DNA of 64,000 nucleotides, taken from assembly GCA_903642215.1 (NCBI GenBank), contig CAHJWG010000012.1:1-64000 (forward strand). Reading direction: 5' to 3'. The stretch's first letter is position 1. Each line of letters opens with the position of its first letter. The position numbers and the translations under genes are program-made. The notes below the pieces were generated by a model. That model was not told the origin of the DNA. It worked only from the letters and a program-made list of their open reading frames with translations, and did no database searches. This DNA is from Sphingobacteriaceae bacterium (lineage in GTDB: Bacteria; Bacteroidota; Bacteroidia; Sphingobacteriales; Sphingobacteriaceae). Below, piece after piece: positions 25,198-34,077 of this stretch.

Positions 25198-26028
25198 ATG
25201 AACATTAGGATTGAAACGATTTCTAAGTTAGAAGAGCTTTTTAAAAAAAAGAATTGGGAAATTATTAATGACTCCGCTTCTTTTTCCAGTACATTTAATA
25301 GGTTTTGTTCTAGACTTAGTCTTTTTGATGAAGAGAAACAAGATTTATTGATAGCGTTATCTTATAGATTTTGGAACGTAGGTATTAATGATTTTCAAAA
25401 TTACTTTTGCATTGCTGTTAATAAAATTCCTGAACTGAAAAATTATTCTTCTATTTTAATAGCACCTTTGAAAAAGCCTTCAATAACTTCCCCTAAAAGT
25501 TCAGATATGATTTGGTATTACCTAAAGAGTTACTCAGATTTCACGTATGAAGATTTTGGGAAAAAACTATTTTTTACAGCTGATTGGAAACAGGTATCAG
25601 AATTGTTATTAAACAATAGTCATTTATTAGTTTTGGTAGATGATTTTATAGGAACAGGGGAAACTGCAATAGAAACAATTGAAGAATTAAAGTTACTTAA
25701 AGTATTGTCTGAAAAGAGTGATTTTAAGATTATATCATTTCTGGCACAAGAAGTGGGTTTAAAAAATATTTTTGACAAGTATGGTAACATTACTGCTTGT
25801 TGCGAAGTTCTTAAAAAAGGTATTTCTGACTTTTATGTCGGAAAAGATTTAGAAAGAAATTTGCACTTAATGTTAGAAATGGAAAAGGCTATAAAAGTAA
25901 AAGCAGATTATAAATTAGGTTATGGTAATTCAGAAAGTTTAGTTGCGTTTTCTCAACGTTCTGCAAACAATACGTTTCCTGTATTCTGGCTGGAAAAGAC
26001 AAATAAACTAGCACCTTTTAAAAGATAA
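25198..26028 (+). CDS. Retron effector: phosphoribosyltransferase-like protein
   Basis: 276 aa. LLVLVDDFIGTGETAIETIEE (about residues 143-163) is the PRPP-binding loop of the phosphoribosyltransferase fold. The C-terminus GYGNSESLVAFSQRSANNTFPVFW is typical of the defence-associated PRTase family often paired with a winged-helix partner. It is the first gene of a unit with the winged-helix gene (2-base gap), the msr-msd RNA and the reverse transcriptase. By analogy with other retrons it is the toxic effector held in check by the RT-msDNA complex. The AT-rich base use and absence of the local dispersed element suggest acquisition by transfer. Confidence 0.8.
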   Translation: MNIRIETISKLEELFKKKNWEIINDSASFSSTFNRFCSRLSLFDEEKQDLLIALSYRFWNVGINDFQNYFCIAVNKIPELKNYSSILIAPLKKPSITSPKSSDMIWYYLKSYSDFTYEDFGKKLFFTADWKQVSELLLNNSHLLVLVDDFIGTGETAIETIEELKLLKVLSEKSDFKIISFLAQEVGLKNIFDKYGNITACCEVLKKGISDFYVGKDLERNLHLMLEMEKAIKVKADYKLGYGNSESLVAFSQRSANNTFPVFWLEKTNKLAPFKR

Positions 26029-26030
26029 TT

Positions 26031-26345
26031 ATGCAACAAGAAGTAAAATCAATTCTTTTGAAATTAGTAAAATATAATGGGAATATTGAACCCTTAATAC
26101 AAATGGGATACGAGTATGTTCAAGTAATTAATTTTTTGAATATTTTATTAGAAGAAAAACTTTTAACAAGAGATAATAATCAGATTCTGATTACTGAAGC
26201 TGGTTTAAATGAAATTGCATTTTTAAACAAAAAATTAAACCGTAAAAATGCATCTTTGTGGATTGAGCCAGCCGTAGAAAGTAGAGTTGATAAAATAGAT
26301 AAAAATGATGTATTTTTACCAAATCAAAATGAATTATCATTTTAA
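26031..26345 (+). CDS. Retron-associated winged-helix protein
   Basis: 104 aa. Residues ~1-70 form a small wHTH (IEPLIQMGYEYVQVINFLNILLEEKLLTRDNNQILITEAG). The tail WIEPAVESRVDKIDKNDVFLPNQNEL is a linear peptide that I recall as conserved in partners of this PRTase family. It is probably translated together with the effector (2-base gap). It may contact the msDNA or the effector, which is inference. Its stop codon lies inside the proposed a1 arm of the retron RNA. Confidence 0.72.
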   Translation: MQQEVKSILLKLVKYNGNIEPLIQMGYEYVQVINFLNILLEEKLLTRDNNQILITEAGLNEIAFLNKKLNRKNASLWIEPAVESRVDKIDKNDVFLPNQNELSF

Positions 26346-26539
26346 AAATTGCTTAGTGTGTTCTAAGCCGGGACGGTGAGTCACCTATCCTGTAGTTGAA
26401 TAGCTTTTCAAGCTTTTGCGTTAAACAGAAATCAAAAGTCTCCACCCTACGGGCTGCCCTCCGACATTTTGCTTCCTGTTTAACGCTTGTTCATGGGTCT
26501 AAGATAACATCTTAGACCTAAAATGAAATTTTAAAATGA
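26337..26539 (+). ncRNA. Retron msr-msd RNA
   Basis: This 190-base non-coding gap directly before the RT gene is highly structured. Hairpins: GCTTAG/CTAAGC (26351-26368), GGTGA/TCACC (~26375-26385) and AGCTT/AAGCT in the msr part. Then comes a long msd stem GCGTTAAACAG (26418-26428) / CTGTTTAACGC (26476-26486) that continues inward as CAAAAGTC / GACATTTTG with one bulge. A perfect 10-bp hairpin lies at 26496-26518. Possible a1/a2 arms are TCATTTTAAAAATT (26337-26350) and AATTTTAAAATGA (26527-26539), complementary with one bulge. The ends, and the branching G, are not proven. Confidence 0.75.
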
Positions 26540-27576
26540 CCTTTCAACATTACGAAAATCTTTTTAGAGAAAAAGCTGAGCAGGCAGGTTATTCTGAAGA
26601 GAATATTCAAAAATGCTTGTATTATGCTAATCCTTTAATCGAAAGAGGAATTCCAGTAATCTATAATACTTCCAACTTATCTGCTTTAGTTGGTTACAAT
26701 AAGCTTTATCTAAAAAAAGCAGCTCTTTATACTAATTCTTTTTATAGAAAATTTTCTATAAAAAAAAGAAATGGAAAGAAGCGTGAGCTAAAAGAGCCTC
26801 TTCCTAGTTTAAAAGAAATTCAACTGTGGATATTAGAAAATATACTTTATGAAGTTCCTGTTAGTAAATATGCAAAAGCTTATATAAGAAATAGGAACAT
26901 AAATGATAACGTCAGATTTCATAGGAATAAAGAAAAGGTCTTAAATCTTGATATTGAAAATTTTTTCCCTTCAATTAAAAGAAATAAAATCGAGGAGATA
27001 TTTTTAAATCTAAATTATTCCTCAAATATTTCTAATCTGCTCGGTAAATTGTGTTGCTGTGATGAATGCCTACCCCAAGGAGCACTTACAAGTCCATATC
27101 TTTCTAATTTATACTTGAATGAATTTGACGAAGTAGTAGCATTATATTGTAAAAACAATAATATAAGATATACTAGGTACGCAGATGATTTAACTTTTTC
27201 TGGCAATTTTGAACATGAAGTTTTAATAGAATTTATTAAAGCACAACTTTTTGAAATAGACCTTAAACTTAATGCAGAAAAGACATTAATTATGGAACGA
27301 AATGTAAAACAAATCGTTACAGGAATTACTGTTAACAAAGTTATTCAAGTTCCTAAAACTTATCGTGATTCAATTAGACAAGAGGTTTATTATTTACAAA
27401 AATTTGGCTTATCTGGTCATATAAAAAAAATAAACTCTAATAAAGCTAATTACATATATCATTTATTAGGTAAAATAAACTATACTCTTAATATCAATCC
27501 AAAAGATAAAGAGATGAAAAAGTATAAAGTAATTGTAAAAGAATATTTGCCTAATAATATTACAGAAATCAAGTGA
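26536..27576 (+). CDS. Retron reverse transcriptase
   Basis: 346 aa, the usual retron RT size with no extra domain. Palm motifs in order are LDIENFFPSI (A), LPQGALTSPYLSNLYL (B), YTRYADDLTFSG with the YADD catalytic site at ~214-217 (C), and the retron-type motifs NDNVRFH (region X-like) and VTGITVN (region Y). It reverse-transcribes the adjacent msd to make msDNA. The start codon overlaps the proposed a2 arm of the RNA. Together with the PRTase and wHTH genes it forms a tripartite anti-phage retron. Confidence 0.95.
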   Translation: MTFQHYENLFREKAEQAGYSEENIQKCLYYANPLIERGIPVIYNTSNLSALVGYNKLYLKKAALYTNSFYRKFSIKKRNGKKRELKEPLPSLKEIQLWILENILYEVPVSKYAKAYIRNRNINDNVRFHRNKEKVLNLDIENFFPSIKRNKIEEIFLNLNYSSNISNLLGKLCCCDECLPQGALTSPYLSNLYLNEFDEVVALYCKNNNIRYTRYADDLTFSGNFEHEVLIEFIKAQLFEIDLKLNAEKTLIMERNVKQIVTGITVNKVIQVPKTYRDSIRQEVYYLQKFGLSGHIKKINSNKANYIYHLLGKINYTLNINPKDKEMKKYKVIVKEYLPNNITEIK

Positions 27577-27633
27577 ATAAGAAGCTTTTTAATAGTATTG
27601 TCTTTTTATATATTAATTCAACCTTTTTATTAT

Positions 27634-27658
27634 CTACTTCTTTTACCACCAAAAAATC
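27634..27658 (+). repeat. Copy of dispersed element
   Basis: CTACTTCTTTTACC followed by ACCAAAAAATC. It marks the return to native sequence after the retron island. Confidence 0.65.
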
Positions 27659-27672
27659 TTTTCCTACAACCA

Positions 27673-27704
27673 CTTGATAATCAAAAATTAACTTGCTACT
27701 TTTG
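27673..27704 (+). promoter_or_regulatory. Promoter of the str operon (rpsL)
   Basis: -33 element CTTG (27673-27676) and perfect -7 box TACTTTTG (27697-27704) are separated by 20 bases, 48 bases before rpsL. Confidence 0.75.
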
Positions 27705-27751
27705 CAGTCCTTTTAATATAAGGAAAATACTGTAAACATTTAAAAGCAAAA

Positions 27752-28174
27752 ATGCCTACTATTCAGCAATTAGTTAGAAAAGGTAGAGTAGCTATGGTTG
27801 ACAAGAGTAAGTCGCCAGCGTTGGACAGCTGTCCACAGCGAAGAGGTGTGTGCACACGTGTGTACACCACTACCCCTAAAAAACCAAACTCAGCCATGCG
27901 TAAGGTTGCCCGTGTTCGTTTAACCAACGGCAAAGAGGTAAATGCGTACATCCCCGGCGAAGGCCACAATTTACAGGAGCACTCGATCGTTTTGATTCGT
28001 GGTGGTCGTGTTAAAGATTTGCCTGGCGTTCGTTACCACATCATCCGTGGTGCATTGGATACTTCAGGTGTTGCTGGGCGTAACCAACGTCGTTCTAAAT
28101 ACGGAACCAAACGTCCGAAACCAGGTCAGCCGGTTGTAGCGGCAAAAGGTGCACCAGCTAAGAAAAAGAAATAA
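27752..28174 (+). CDS. rpsL: 30S ribosomal protein S12
   Basis: 140 aa, uS12. [20 protein letters not shown] and [14 protein letters not shown] are the decoding-site loops. Both lysines linked to streptomycin resistance are wild type, so the strain is predicted to be ribosomally sensitive. A lysine-rich tail extends the C-terminus. First gene of the rpsL-rpsG-fusA-rpsJ operon. Confidence 0.98.
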   Translation: MPTIQQLVRKGRVAMVDKSKSPALDSCPQRRGVCTRVYTTTPKKPNSAMRKVARVRLTNGKEVNAYIPGEGHNLQEHSIVLIRGGRVKDLPGVRYHIIRGALDTSGVAGRNQRRSKYGTKRPKPGQPVVAAKGAPAKKKK

Positions 28175-28194
28175 TTAACGGAGGATAGCAAGCA

Positions 28195-28662
28195 ATGAGA
28201 AAGTCAAAACCAAAAAAGAGAATCATTCTTCCTGATCCAAAGTTCAATGATACTTTGGTTACCAGGTTTGTAAATAATATGATGTATGACGGTAAAAAAT
28301 CTACCGCTTATGCAATTTTTTATGATGCGGTTGAACTAGTAGAAAAACGGACAAGCGAAAGCGGTTTGGATACCTGGAAAAAAGCATTGAATAATGTAAT
28401 GCCTGCTGTCGAAGTGAAATCCCGCCGTGTTGGTGGTGCTAACTTCCAGGTGCCAACAGAAGTTCGCCCGGAGCGTAAAATCGCTTTAGGTATGAAATGG
28501 TTAATTAGCTATTCCCGTCGTCGTGGAGAAAAAACGATGATGGAAAAATTAGCCGGTGAAATTATTTCTGCTGCAAAAGGTGAAGGTTCTGCAGTGAAAA
28601 AGAAAGAAGATACGCACAAAATGGCTGAAGCCAATAAAGCGTTCTCTCACTTCCGTTTTTAA
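28195..28662 (+). CDS. rpsG: 30S ribosomal protein S7
   Basis: 155 aa, uS7 of normal length ([18 protein letters not shown] at the N-terminus, [15 protein letters not shown] at the C-terminus). It primes assembly of the 30S head. It has a clear Shine-Dalgarno sequence GGAGG (28180-28184), which is unusual in this phylum. Confidence 0.98.
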   Translation: MRKSKPKKRIILPDPKFNDTLVTRFVNNMMYDGKKSTAYAIFYDAVELVEKRTSESGLDTWKKALNNVMPAVEVKSRRVGGANFQVPTEVRPERKIALGMKWLISYSRRRGEKTMMEKLAGEIISAAKGEGSAVKKKEDTHKMAEANKAFSHFRF

Positions 28663-28689
28663 TTAAAAGGATTATACAGATTGTTAGAA

Positions 28690-28729
28690 GATTACACCGA
28701 TTATTTTATAATGAATAATCGGTGTAATC
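28690..28729 (+). repeat. Perfect 16-bp inverted repeat between rpsG and fusA
   Basis: GATTACACCGATTATT (28690-28705) pairs perfectly with AATAATCGGTGTAATC (28714-28729) around an 8-base loop. It has no T-run, so it is unlikely to be a strong terminator. The sequence belongs to the ATCnGTGnAATC repeat type also found after fusA. Confidence 0.8.
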
Positions 28730-28764
28730 GTTTATGAAATCAGAGAAATCAAACAATAAAGAAA

Positions 28765-30867
28765 ATGTCAAGAGATTTAAAATATACAAGAAACATTGGT
28801 ATTGCCGCGCACATTGATGCCGGTAAAACCACTACTACAGAGCGTATTCTGTACTATTCTGGTGTAAGTCATAAAATCGGAGAAGTGCATGAAGGTGCAG
28901 CAACGATGGATTGGATGGCACAAGAACAGGAACGCGGCATCACCATTACTTCGGCTGCTACAACTGTTTTTTGGAATTACCGCAACAACAAATATCAGGT
29001 AAACGTAATTGACACACCAGGACACGTAGATTTTACAGTTGAAGTAAACCGTTCTCTACGGGTGTTGGATGGTTTGGTGTTCCTGTTTTCTGCTGTTGAT
29101 GGTGTTGAGCCGCAATCAGAAACCAACTGGCGTTTAGCTAACAACTATAACGTGCCGCGTATCGGTTTTGTAAATAAAATGGATCGCTCCGGAGCAGATT
29201 TCCTGAAAGTTGTAAAACAGGTTCGTTCTATGCTGGGCAGTCATGCTGTTCCGTTACAGATTCCGATTGGTGCTGAAGAAGGCTTTCAAGGTGTGGTTGA
29301 TTTAATCAATTTCCGTGGAATTGTTTGGAATGAACATGACAAAGGGATGACTTTTACTGAAGTGCCGATTCCTGCTGACTTAGTGGAAGAAGCTACTGAA
29401 TGGAGAGAGAAATTATTGGAAGCAGTTGCTGAATTTGATGATTCATTAATGGAGAAATTCTTTGATGATCCAACCTCAATTACAGAGCGGGAAGTATTAG
29501 ATGCCTTGCGTCAGGCTACTTTATCCGGTAAAATTGTTCCGATGACTTGCGGTTCATCTTTTAAAAATAAAGGTGTGCAAACAATGCTGGATTATGTGAT
29601 GGAATTATTACCTTCTCCTTTGGATTCTAAAGGTGTTGTTGGTACTAATCCTAACAATGGAGAAGAAATATTGGTTAAACCGGATACAAAAGAGCCATTT
29701 GCTGCTTTGGCATTTAAAATTGCAACCGATCCTTTTGTAGGCCGTTTGTGTTTTATCCGTGTTTATTCCGGTAACCTGGAAGCAGGTTCTTATGTTTACA
29801 ATGCTCGTTCGGAAAACAAAGAACGTATTTCGCGGATTTTCCAGATGCATGCCAATAAGCAAAACCCAATTCCTAATGTAGGAGCCGGAGATATTGCTGC
29901 TGTTGTAGGCTTCAAGGATATTAAAACAGGTGATACATTGTGCGATGAAAAAAACCCGATAGTTTTAGAATCCATGAATTTCCCGGAGCCGGTTATCGGT
30001 TTAGCAATCGAGCCTAAAACACAGGCAGATGTAGATAAACTGGGTATGGCTTTAGGTAAATTAGCTGAAGAAGATCCTACTTTCCGTGTAAATACTGATG
30101 AAGAAACCGGCCAAACTGTAATTTCAGGTATGGGCGAACTTCACTTAGATATCATTATGGATCGTTTAAAACGTGAGTTTAAAGTTGAAGTTAACCAAGG
30201 TGCGCCGCAGGTTTCTTACAAAGAATCTATCACTGGTACAACTCAGCATCGCGAAACATACAAGAAACAAACCGGTGGTCGCGGTAAATTTGCCGATATT
30301 CAAGTGATTATTTCTCCGAATGATGAAGGTAAAGCCGGCCTACAGTTTGTAAATGAAATTTCTGGCGGTTCTATTCCGCGTGAGTTTATTCCGTCTGTAG
30401 AAAAAGGATTTGCAGCTGCTATGGCAAACGGTGTTTTAGCCGGTTATCCTTTGCAGGATATGAAAGTTCGTTTAATTGACGGATCTTTCCACGCAGTCGA
30501 TTCAGATGCTTTATCTTTCGAAATCTGTGCACGTTCTGCTTATCGCGAAGCATTGCCAAAGTGTAAACCTGTGTTGATGGAGCCGATTATGAAAATAGAA
30601 ATCCTGACTCCTGAAGAAAATATGGGTGACGTTATCGGTGATATGAACCGTCGCCGCGGACAGCTTTTAGGTATGGATTCCCGTGCTGGTGCGCAAGTTA
30701 TCAAAGCTACTGTGCCATTATCAGAAATGTTTGGTTACGTAACGCAACTGCGTACCATTACTTCCGGCCGTGCAACTTCTACCATGGAGTTTGATCACTA
30801 TGAACCAGCTCCACGTAATGTACAGGATGAAGTAATTGCTAAATCAAAAGGTAAAGTACACGCTTAA
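28765..30867 (+). CDS. fusA: Elongation factor G
   Basis: 700 aa, full length. GTPase motifs are [15 protein letters not shown] (G1), DTPGHVDFT (G3) and NKMD (G4). Domains II-V follow to [17 protein letters not shown] at the C-terminus. It catalyses ribosomal translocation. It is in the str operon, with repeat-bearing spacers on both sides. Confidence 0.98.
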   Translation: MSRDLKYTRNIGIAAHIDAGKTTTTERILYYSGVSHKIGEVHEGAATMDWMAQEQERGITITSAATTVFWNYRNNKYQVNVIDTPGHVDFTVEVNRSLRVLDGLVFLFSAVDGVEPQSETNWRLANNYNVPRIGFVNKMDRSGADFLKVVKQVRSMLGSHAVPLQIPIGAEEGFQGVVDLINFRGIVWNEHDKGMTFTEVPIPADLVEEATEWREKLLEAVAEFDDSLMEKFFDDPTSITEREVLDALRQATLSGKIVPMTCGSSFKNKGVQTMLDYVMELLPSPLDSKGVVGTNPNNGEEILVKPDTKEPFAALAFKIATDPFVGRLCFIRVYSGNLEAGSYVYNARSENKERISRIFQMHANKQNPIPNVGAGDIAAVVGFKDIKTGDTLCDEKNPIVLESMNFPEPVIGLAIEPKTQADVDKLGMALGKLAEEDPTFRVNTDEETGQTVISGMGELHLDIIMDRLKREFKVEVNQGAPQVSYKESITGTTQHRETYKKQTGGRGKFADIQVIISPNDEGKAGLQFVNEISGGSIPREFIPSVEKGFAAAMANGVLAGYPLQDMKVRLIDGSFHAVDSDALSFEICARSAYREALPKCKPVLMEPIMKIEILTPEENMGDVIGDMNRRRGQLLGMDSRAGAQVIKATVPLSEMFGYVTQLRTITSGRATSTMEFDHYEPAPRNVQDEVIAKSKGKVHA

Positions 30868-30874
30868 TAAAAAT

Positions 30875-31004
30875 GATTACACGATAGTTTGTGATTTCAC
30901 AGATCATCAGTGTAATCTTAAATCATAAAATAACTGTTCCTAATAAATAGCTCTTAGGACGGACAATATAATCAGTGAAATCATCTTAAACCGATGAAAT
31001 CATT
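30875..31004 (+). repeat. Cluster of ATCnGTGnAATC-type repeats between fusA and rpsJ
   Basis: GATTACAC (30875-30882) pairs with GTGTAATC (30910-30917) around an inner TGTGA/TCACA hairpin. Degenerate copies ATCAGTGAAATCATC (30971-30985) and CCGATGAAATCATT (30991-31004) follow. The same word family forms the palindrome upstream of fusA. I recall such GATTACA-type repeats as common in Sphingobacteriaceae intergenic regions. Confidence 0.65.
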
Positions 31005-31020
31005 AAAACAAAAAAACAAA

Positions 31021-31326
31021 ATGAGCCAAAGAATCAGAATCAAATTAAAATCATACGATTACAACTTGGTAGATAAATCTGCTGAGAAAATCGTAAAAAC
31101 TGTAAAGCCAACCGGCGCTGTAGTTAGCGGGCCGCTTCCTTTGCCAACCGAAAAGAAAATTTTTACGGTTTTACGTTCACCGCACGTAAATAAAAAAGCA
31201 CGTGAGCAATTCCAATTATGCTCTTACAAACGCTTATTGGATATTTACAGCTCTAACTCAAAAACAGTTGATGCTTTGATGAAACTGGAATTACCAAGCG
31301 GCGTTGAAGTAGAAATTAAAGTATAA
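31021..31326 (+). CDS. rpsJ: 30S ribosomal protein S10
   Basis: 101 aa from the ATG at 31021 ([18 protein letters not shown]). The in-frame ATG at 30994 would add nine Lys/Asn residues and is not used in relatives. uS10 also acts in NusB-dependent antitermination. It is cut off from rplC and the rest of the S10 cluster by 5.9 kb, and is followed by its own terminator. Confidence 0.97.
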   Translation: MSQRIRIKLKSYDYNLVDKSAEKIVKTVKPTGAVVSGPLPLPTEKKIFTVLRSPHVNKKAREQFQLCSYKRLLDIYSSNSKTVDALMKLELPSGVEVEIKV

Positions 31327-31339
31327 TTGTACCGGAAGA

Positions 31340-31387
31340 TATAAACAAAAAAGGCTGCCCTGTAAAAGGCGGTCTTTTTTGTTTATA
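31340..31387 (+). terminator. Terminator after rpsJ
   Basis: 20-bp stem with two G-U pairs (31340-31359 with 31368-31387) and an 8-base loop. The right arm contains TCTTTTTTG. It ends the str operon after rpsJ. Confidence 0.85.
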
Positions 31388-31784
31388 AAGCTTTTTGATT
31401 TAGAACTTATTTAAATTTTGTTAAATCATTTTCGATACTTCTTTTATCACCTAAAAATGCTGAGAGCTAATGCATAAGGAAAAGATCAACACTAATTTAT
31501 GCTCATAAAAGAAGCATTGGTATTTATCTTAATAAATTTGAACAGATTTACAGAATTTGAAGTGAAAATTATAGTAAATCGGTTGATTTAACAACTCACT
31601 AAACAGATTAATTTTAATAATTGATTTGATTAATAATAATTACTACTTTTAGAATTCAAGACCAGTTTAACCAATAGTATCTATCTTATTAACCTAAACA
31701 ACAGGGAATCAAATTGTACAGGTAGCATTTACAAATAGTGGTACGTTTACAGTTAATGAGTTCTGTTTTATTAAATCATACTCA
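31388..31784. other. Gene-free region with two copies of the dispersed element
   Basis: Contains GATACTTCTTTTATC+ACCTAAAAATG (31434-31459) and the reverse copy ATAAAAGAAGCATT (31505-31518), facing each other. The rest is AT-rich leader of the Gfo/Idh gene without a clear promoter. Confidence 0.7.
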
Positions 31785-33131
31785 ATGGAAAATCGTCGCC
31801 GTTTTATCAAAAAGGCAGCCATTACAGCTGCAGGTATCGCTGTTGGTAATCAGGTAGCTGCAATGAGTGCTAAAAGTTACAGAAACATTATTGGTGCCAA
31901 TGACCGGATCAACATGGCTATAATTGGCATAAACGGGCGTGGCGGAAGTATGGCAAGTACGTTTGCCGGTCAAAAAAACACTAAAATTGCTAGTTTATGT
32001 GATGTTGATTCTAGAACTTTTGCCAAGGTTATTAAATCTTTAGCTGACGGAGGTTATGCGGACACTCCTCAAACCGAAGGCGATTTTCGTAAAGTATTGG
32101 CCGGCAAAGGTATCGATGCTATTTATATCGCAACGCCTGATCATTGGCATGCACCGCTTACCATTTTAGGGTGCCAGGCAGGCAAACATGTGTATGTCGA
32201 AAAGCCGTTAAGCCACAATCCGCATGAAGGCGAGCTGGCAGTAGCTGCTGCCAGAAAGTACAATAAAGTAGTACAAATGGGTGCTCAGCGCAGGTCGGCA
32301 CCGGTATTAACACAAGGTATCGAACAGTTGCATAAAGGCATCATCGGGCGGGTTTATTTTGCCAAAGCTTGGTACACAAATAATCGCAAAGCTACTTTTT
32401 TAAAACCCGGTTCGGTACCTACGGAGCTTAATTACGACCTGTGGCAGGGTCCGGCCCCACGCGTGCCGTATCAGGATGGTTTAATCCATTACAACTGGCA
32501 TTGGTTTTGGAATTGGGGAACCGGAGAAGCATTAAATAATGGTACACATGAAGTGGATGTGGCCCGTTGGGGTCTCGGGGTGGATTTTCCGTCACATATA
32601 ACTTCAACAGGTGGCCGGTATCAATTTAAAGATGACTGGCAAACGCCTGATACGCAGGTTATCACCATGGAATTTCCAAATCAAAAATCAATGATGTGGG
32701 AGAGCCGAAGTTCCAACGGCAGAAAAATTGAAGGTTTGGATAGAGGCGTTATATTTTATGGTGAAAATGGCAGCCTGGATACCGGGGCCGATAGTTACAA
32801 AGTGTACGATCAGGAGGGGAAATTAGTTAAAGAAGTGAAATCGCTTACAGGTGAGGAAGCTGTACAGGGGCGCAATACGGCCAGCCCGAGTTTGGCTATG
32901 GATAATTACCATGTGGCCGATTTTTTGGATGCAATCCGTAATAACCGGCGGCCTAATTGCGATGTAGAAACAGGCTATAAAAGTATATTAGGCATGCAGT
33001 TGGGCAATATTGCATGGCGTGTTGGCCGCGATCTTAAAATAGATCCTAAAACCGGTCATATTTTAAATGATTCGGAAGCACAGAAATTATGGAGTCGGAC
33101 CTACGAACCGGGTTGGGAACCCAAAGTTTGA
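31785..33131 (+). CDS. Gfo/Idh/MocA family oxidoreductase, Tat-type export signal
   Basis: 448 aa. The N-terminus MENRRRFIKKAAITAAGIAVG is a twin-arginine-like signal as seen in many exported Bacteroidota Gfo/Idh proteins. The Rossmann motif is INMAIIGINGRGGS, followed by IYIATPDHWHAPLTI and the EKPLSHN catalytic Lys segment. It would oxidise a sugar or glycoside with a bound NAD(P). It is the first gene of a three-gene unit with an isomerase-like and a DUF1080 protein. Confidence 0.9.
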   Translation: MENRRRFIKKAAITAAGIAVGNQVAAMSAKSYRNIIGANDRINMAIIGINGRGGSMASTFAGQKNTKIASLCDVDSRTFAKVIKSLADGGYADTPQTEGDFRKVLAGKGIDAIYIATPDHWHAPLTILGCQAGKHVYVEKPLSHNPHEGELAVAAARKYNKVVQMGAQRRSAPVLTQGIEQLHKGIIGRVYFAKAWYTNNRKATFLKPGSVPTELNYDLWQGPAPRVPYQDGLIHYNWHWFWNWGTGEALNNGTHEVDVARWGLGVDFPSHITSTGGRYQFKDDWQTPDTQVITMEFPNQKSMMWESRSSNGRKIEGLDRGVIFYGENGSLDTGADSYKVYDQEGKLVKEVKSLTGEEAVQGRNTASPSLAMDNYHVADFLDAIRNNRRPNCDVETGYKSILGMQLGNIAWRVGRDLKIDPKTGHILNDSEAQKLWSRTYEPGWEPKV

Positions 33132-33156
33132 GTGTTTGGCACTTCAAATTTTCATT

Positions 33157-34038
33157 ATGAGCAAACCTAAATTACTGCTTCTTTTTTATCATAGCCTATT
33201 TTTATTACTCTTTTTAGGGGTTGATAATTCGAACGCGCAAAGCAAAAGCAATAAAATGCTATTTCCGGAAAGTCCGGGAATAGTATCTTATACTTACCGC
33301 ACAAATTTTCAAAAGGATATAGCAGCTACTTTAAATATAGTTAAGGGAAACGGGATCACAGATATAGAATTTTCTAACTTGTTCGGAACTTCGGCAGACA
33401 ACATGCGCAAGCTTATTGATGGCAGAGGCATTCGTTGTTCGTCGTTCGGTGTGAGTTATGACGACTTGATGAATAAAACTACGGAAGTTGCCCAAAACGC
33501 AAAAATTCTCGGTGCCGAATATGTAAGAGTTGCGTGGATACCGCACACAGGTATTTTTACAATTGAAAAAGCTATGCAAGCCGTTGAAGATTTTAATAAG
33601 ACAGGTAAGATATTAAAAGAGCAATATGGACTAACCCTCATTTATCACAATCACGGTTATGAGTTTGAACCTTATGCTGCCGAAACCCTATACGACTATA
33701 TCGTAAAAAATACCAATCCAAATTATGTTGGTTTTGAGCTGGATATATTATGGGCGTTTTTTCCCGGACAAGATCCGACACAATTACTCAAAAAATATGG
33801 AAACAGGTATAAAGCACTGCACCTCAAAGATTTGAAAAAAGGTGTAATCGGCAACAATTCGGGAGGAACCTCGATTGAAAATGATGTTGTGTTGGGCACC
33901 GGGCAAATTAACCTTCCTGCTGTGTTGAAAGCTGCGCGTAAGGCAGGTGTGCAGCATTATTATATTGAAGATGAAAGTAGTAATTCTATCACCCAAGTTC
34001 CCGAAAGTATTAAGTACTTACACAGCCTGAAAAAATAA
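33157..34038 (+). CDS. Sugar phosphate isomerase/epimerase family protein, exported
   Basis: 293 aa from the ATG at 33157. The longer frame from 33067 overlaps the upstream gene. A signal peptide (LLLLFYHSLFLLLFLGVDNSNAQ) precedes a TIM-barrel of the xylose-isomerase-like type: LIYHNHGYEFEP, FELDILWAF and KALHLKDLKKG carry the metal-binding His/Glu/Asp residues. The substrate is unknown. It is 25 bases after the Gfo/Idh gene and likely acts on the same sugar. Confidence 0.88.
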   Translation: MSKPKLLLLFYHSLFLLLFLGVDNSNAQSKSNKMLFPESPGIVSYTYRTNFQKDIAATLNIVKGNGITDIEFSNLFGTSADNMRKLIDGRGIRCSSFGVSYDDLMNKTTEVAQNAKILGAEYVRVAWIPHTGIFTIEKAMQAVEDFNKTGKILKEQYGLTLIYHNHGYEFEPYAAETLYDYIVKNTNPNYVGFELDILWAFFPGQDPTQLLKKYGNRYKALHLKDLKKGVIGNNSGGTSIENDVVLGTGQINLPAVLKAARKAGVQHYYIEDESSNSITQVPESIKYLHSLKK

Positions 34039-34077
34039 ATTTTAATAACAAATCAAATAGATAACAAATTTATACTG

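Noticed and set aside
26418-26486. Integron attC-like site (GCGTTAAAC...GTTTAACGC)
   Set aside because: The stem sits in the msr-msd position directly before a retron RT. No integrase or gene cassettes are present.
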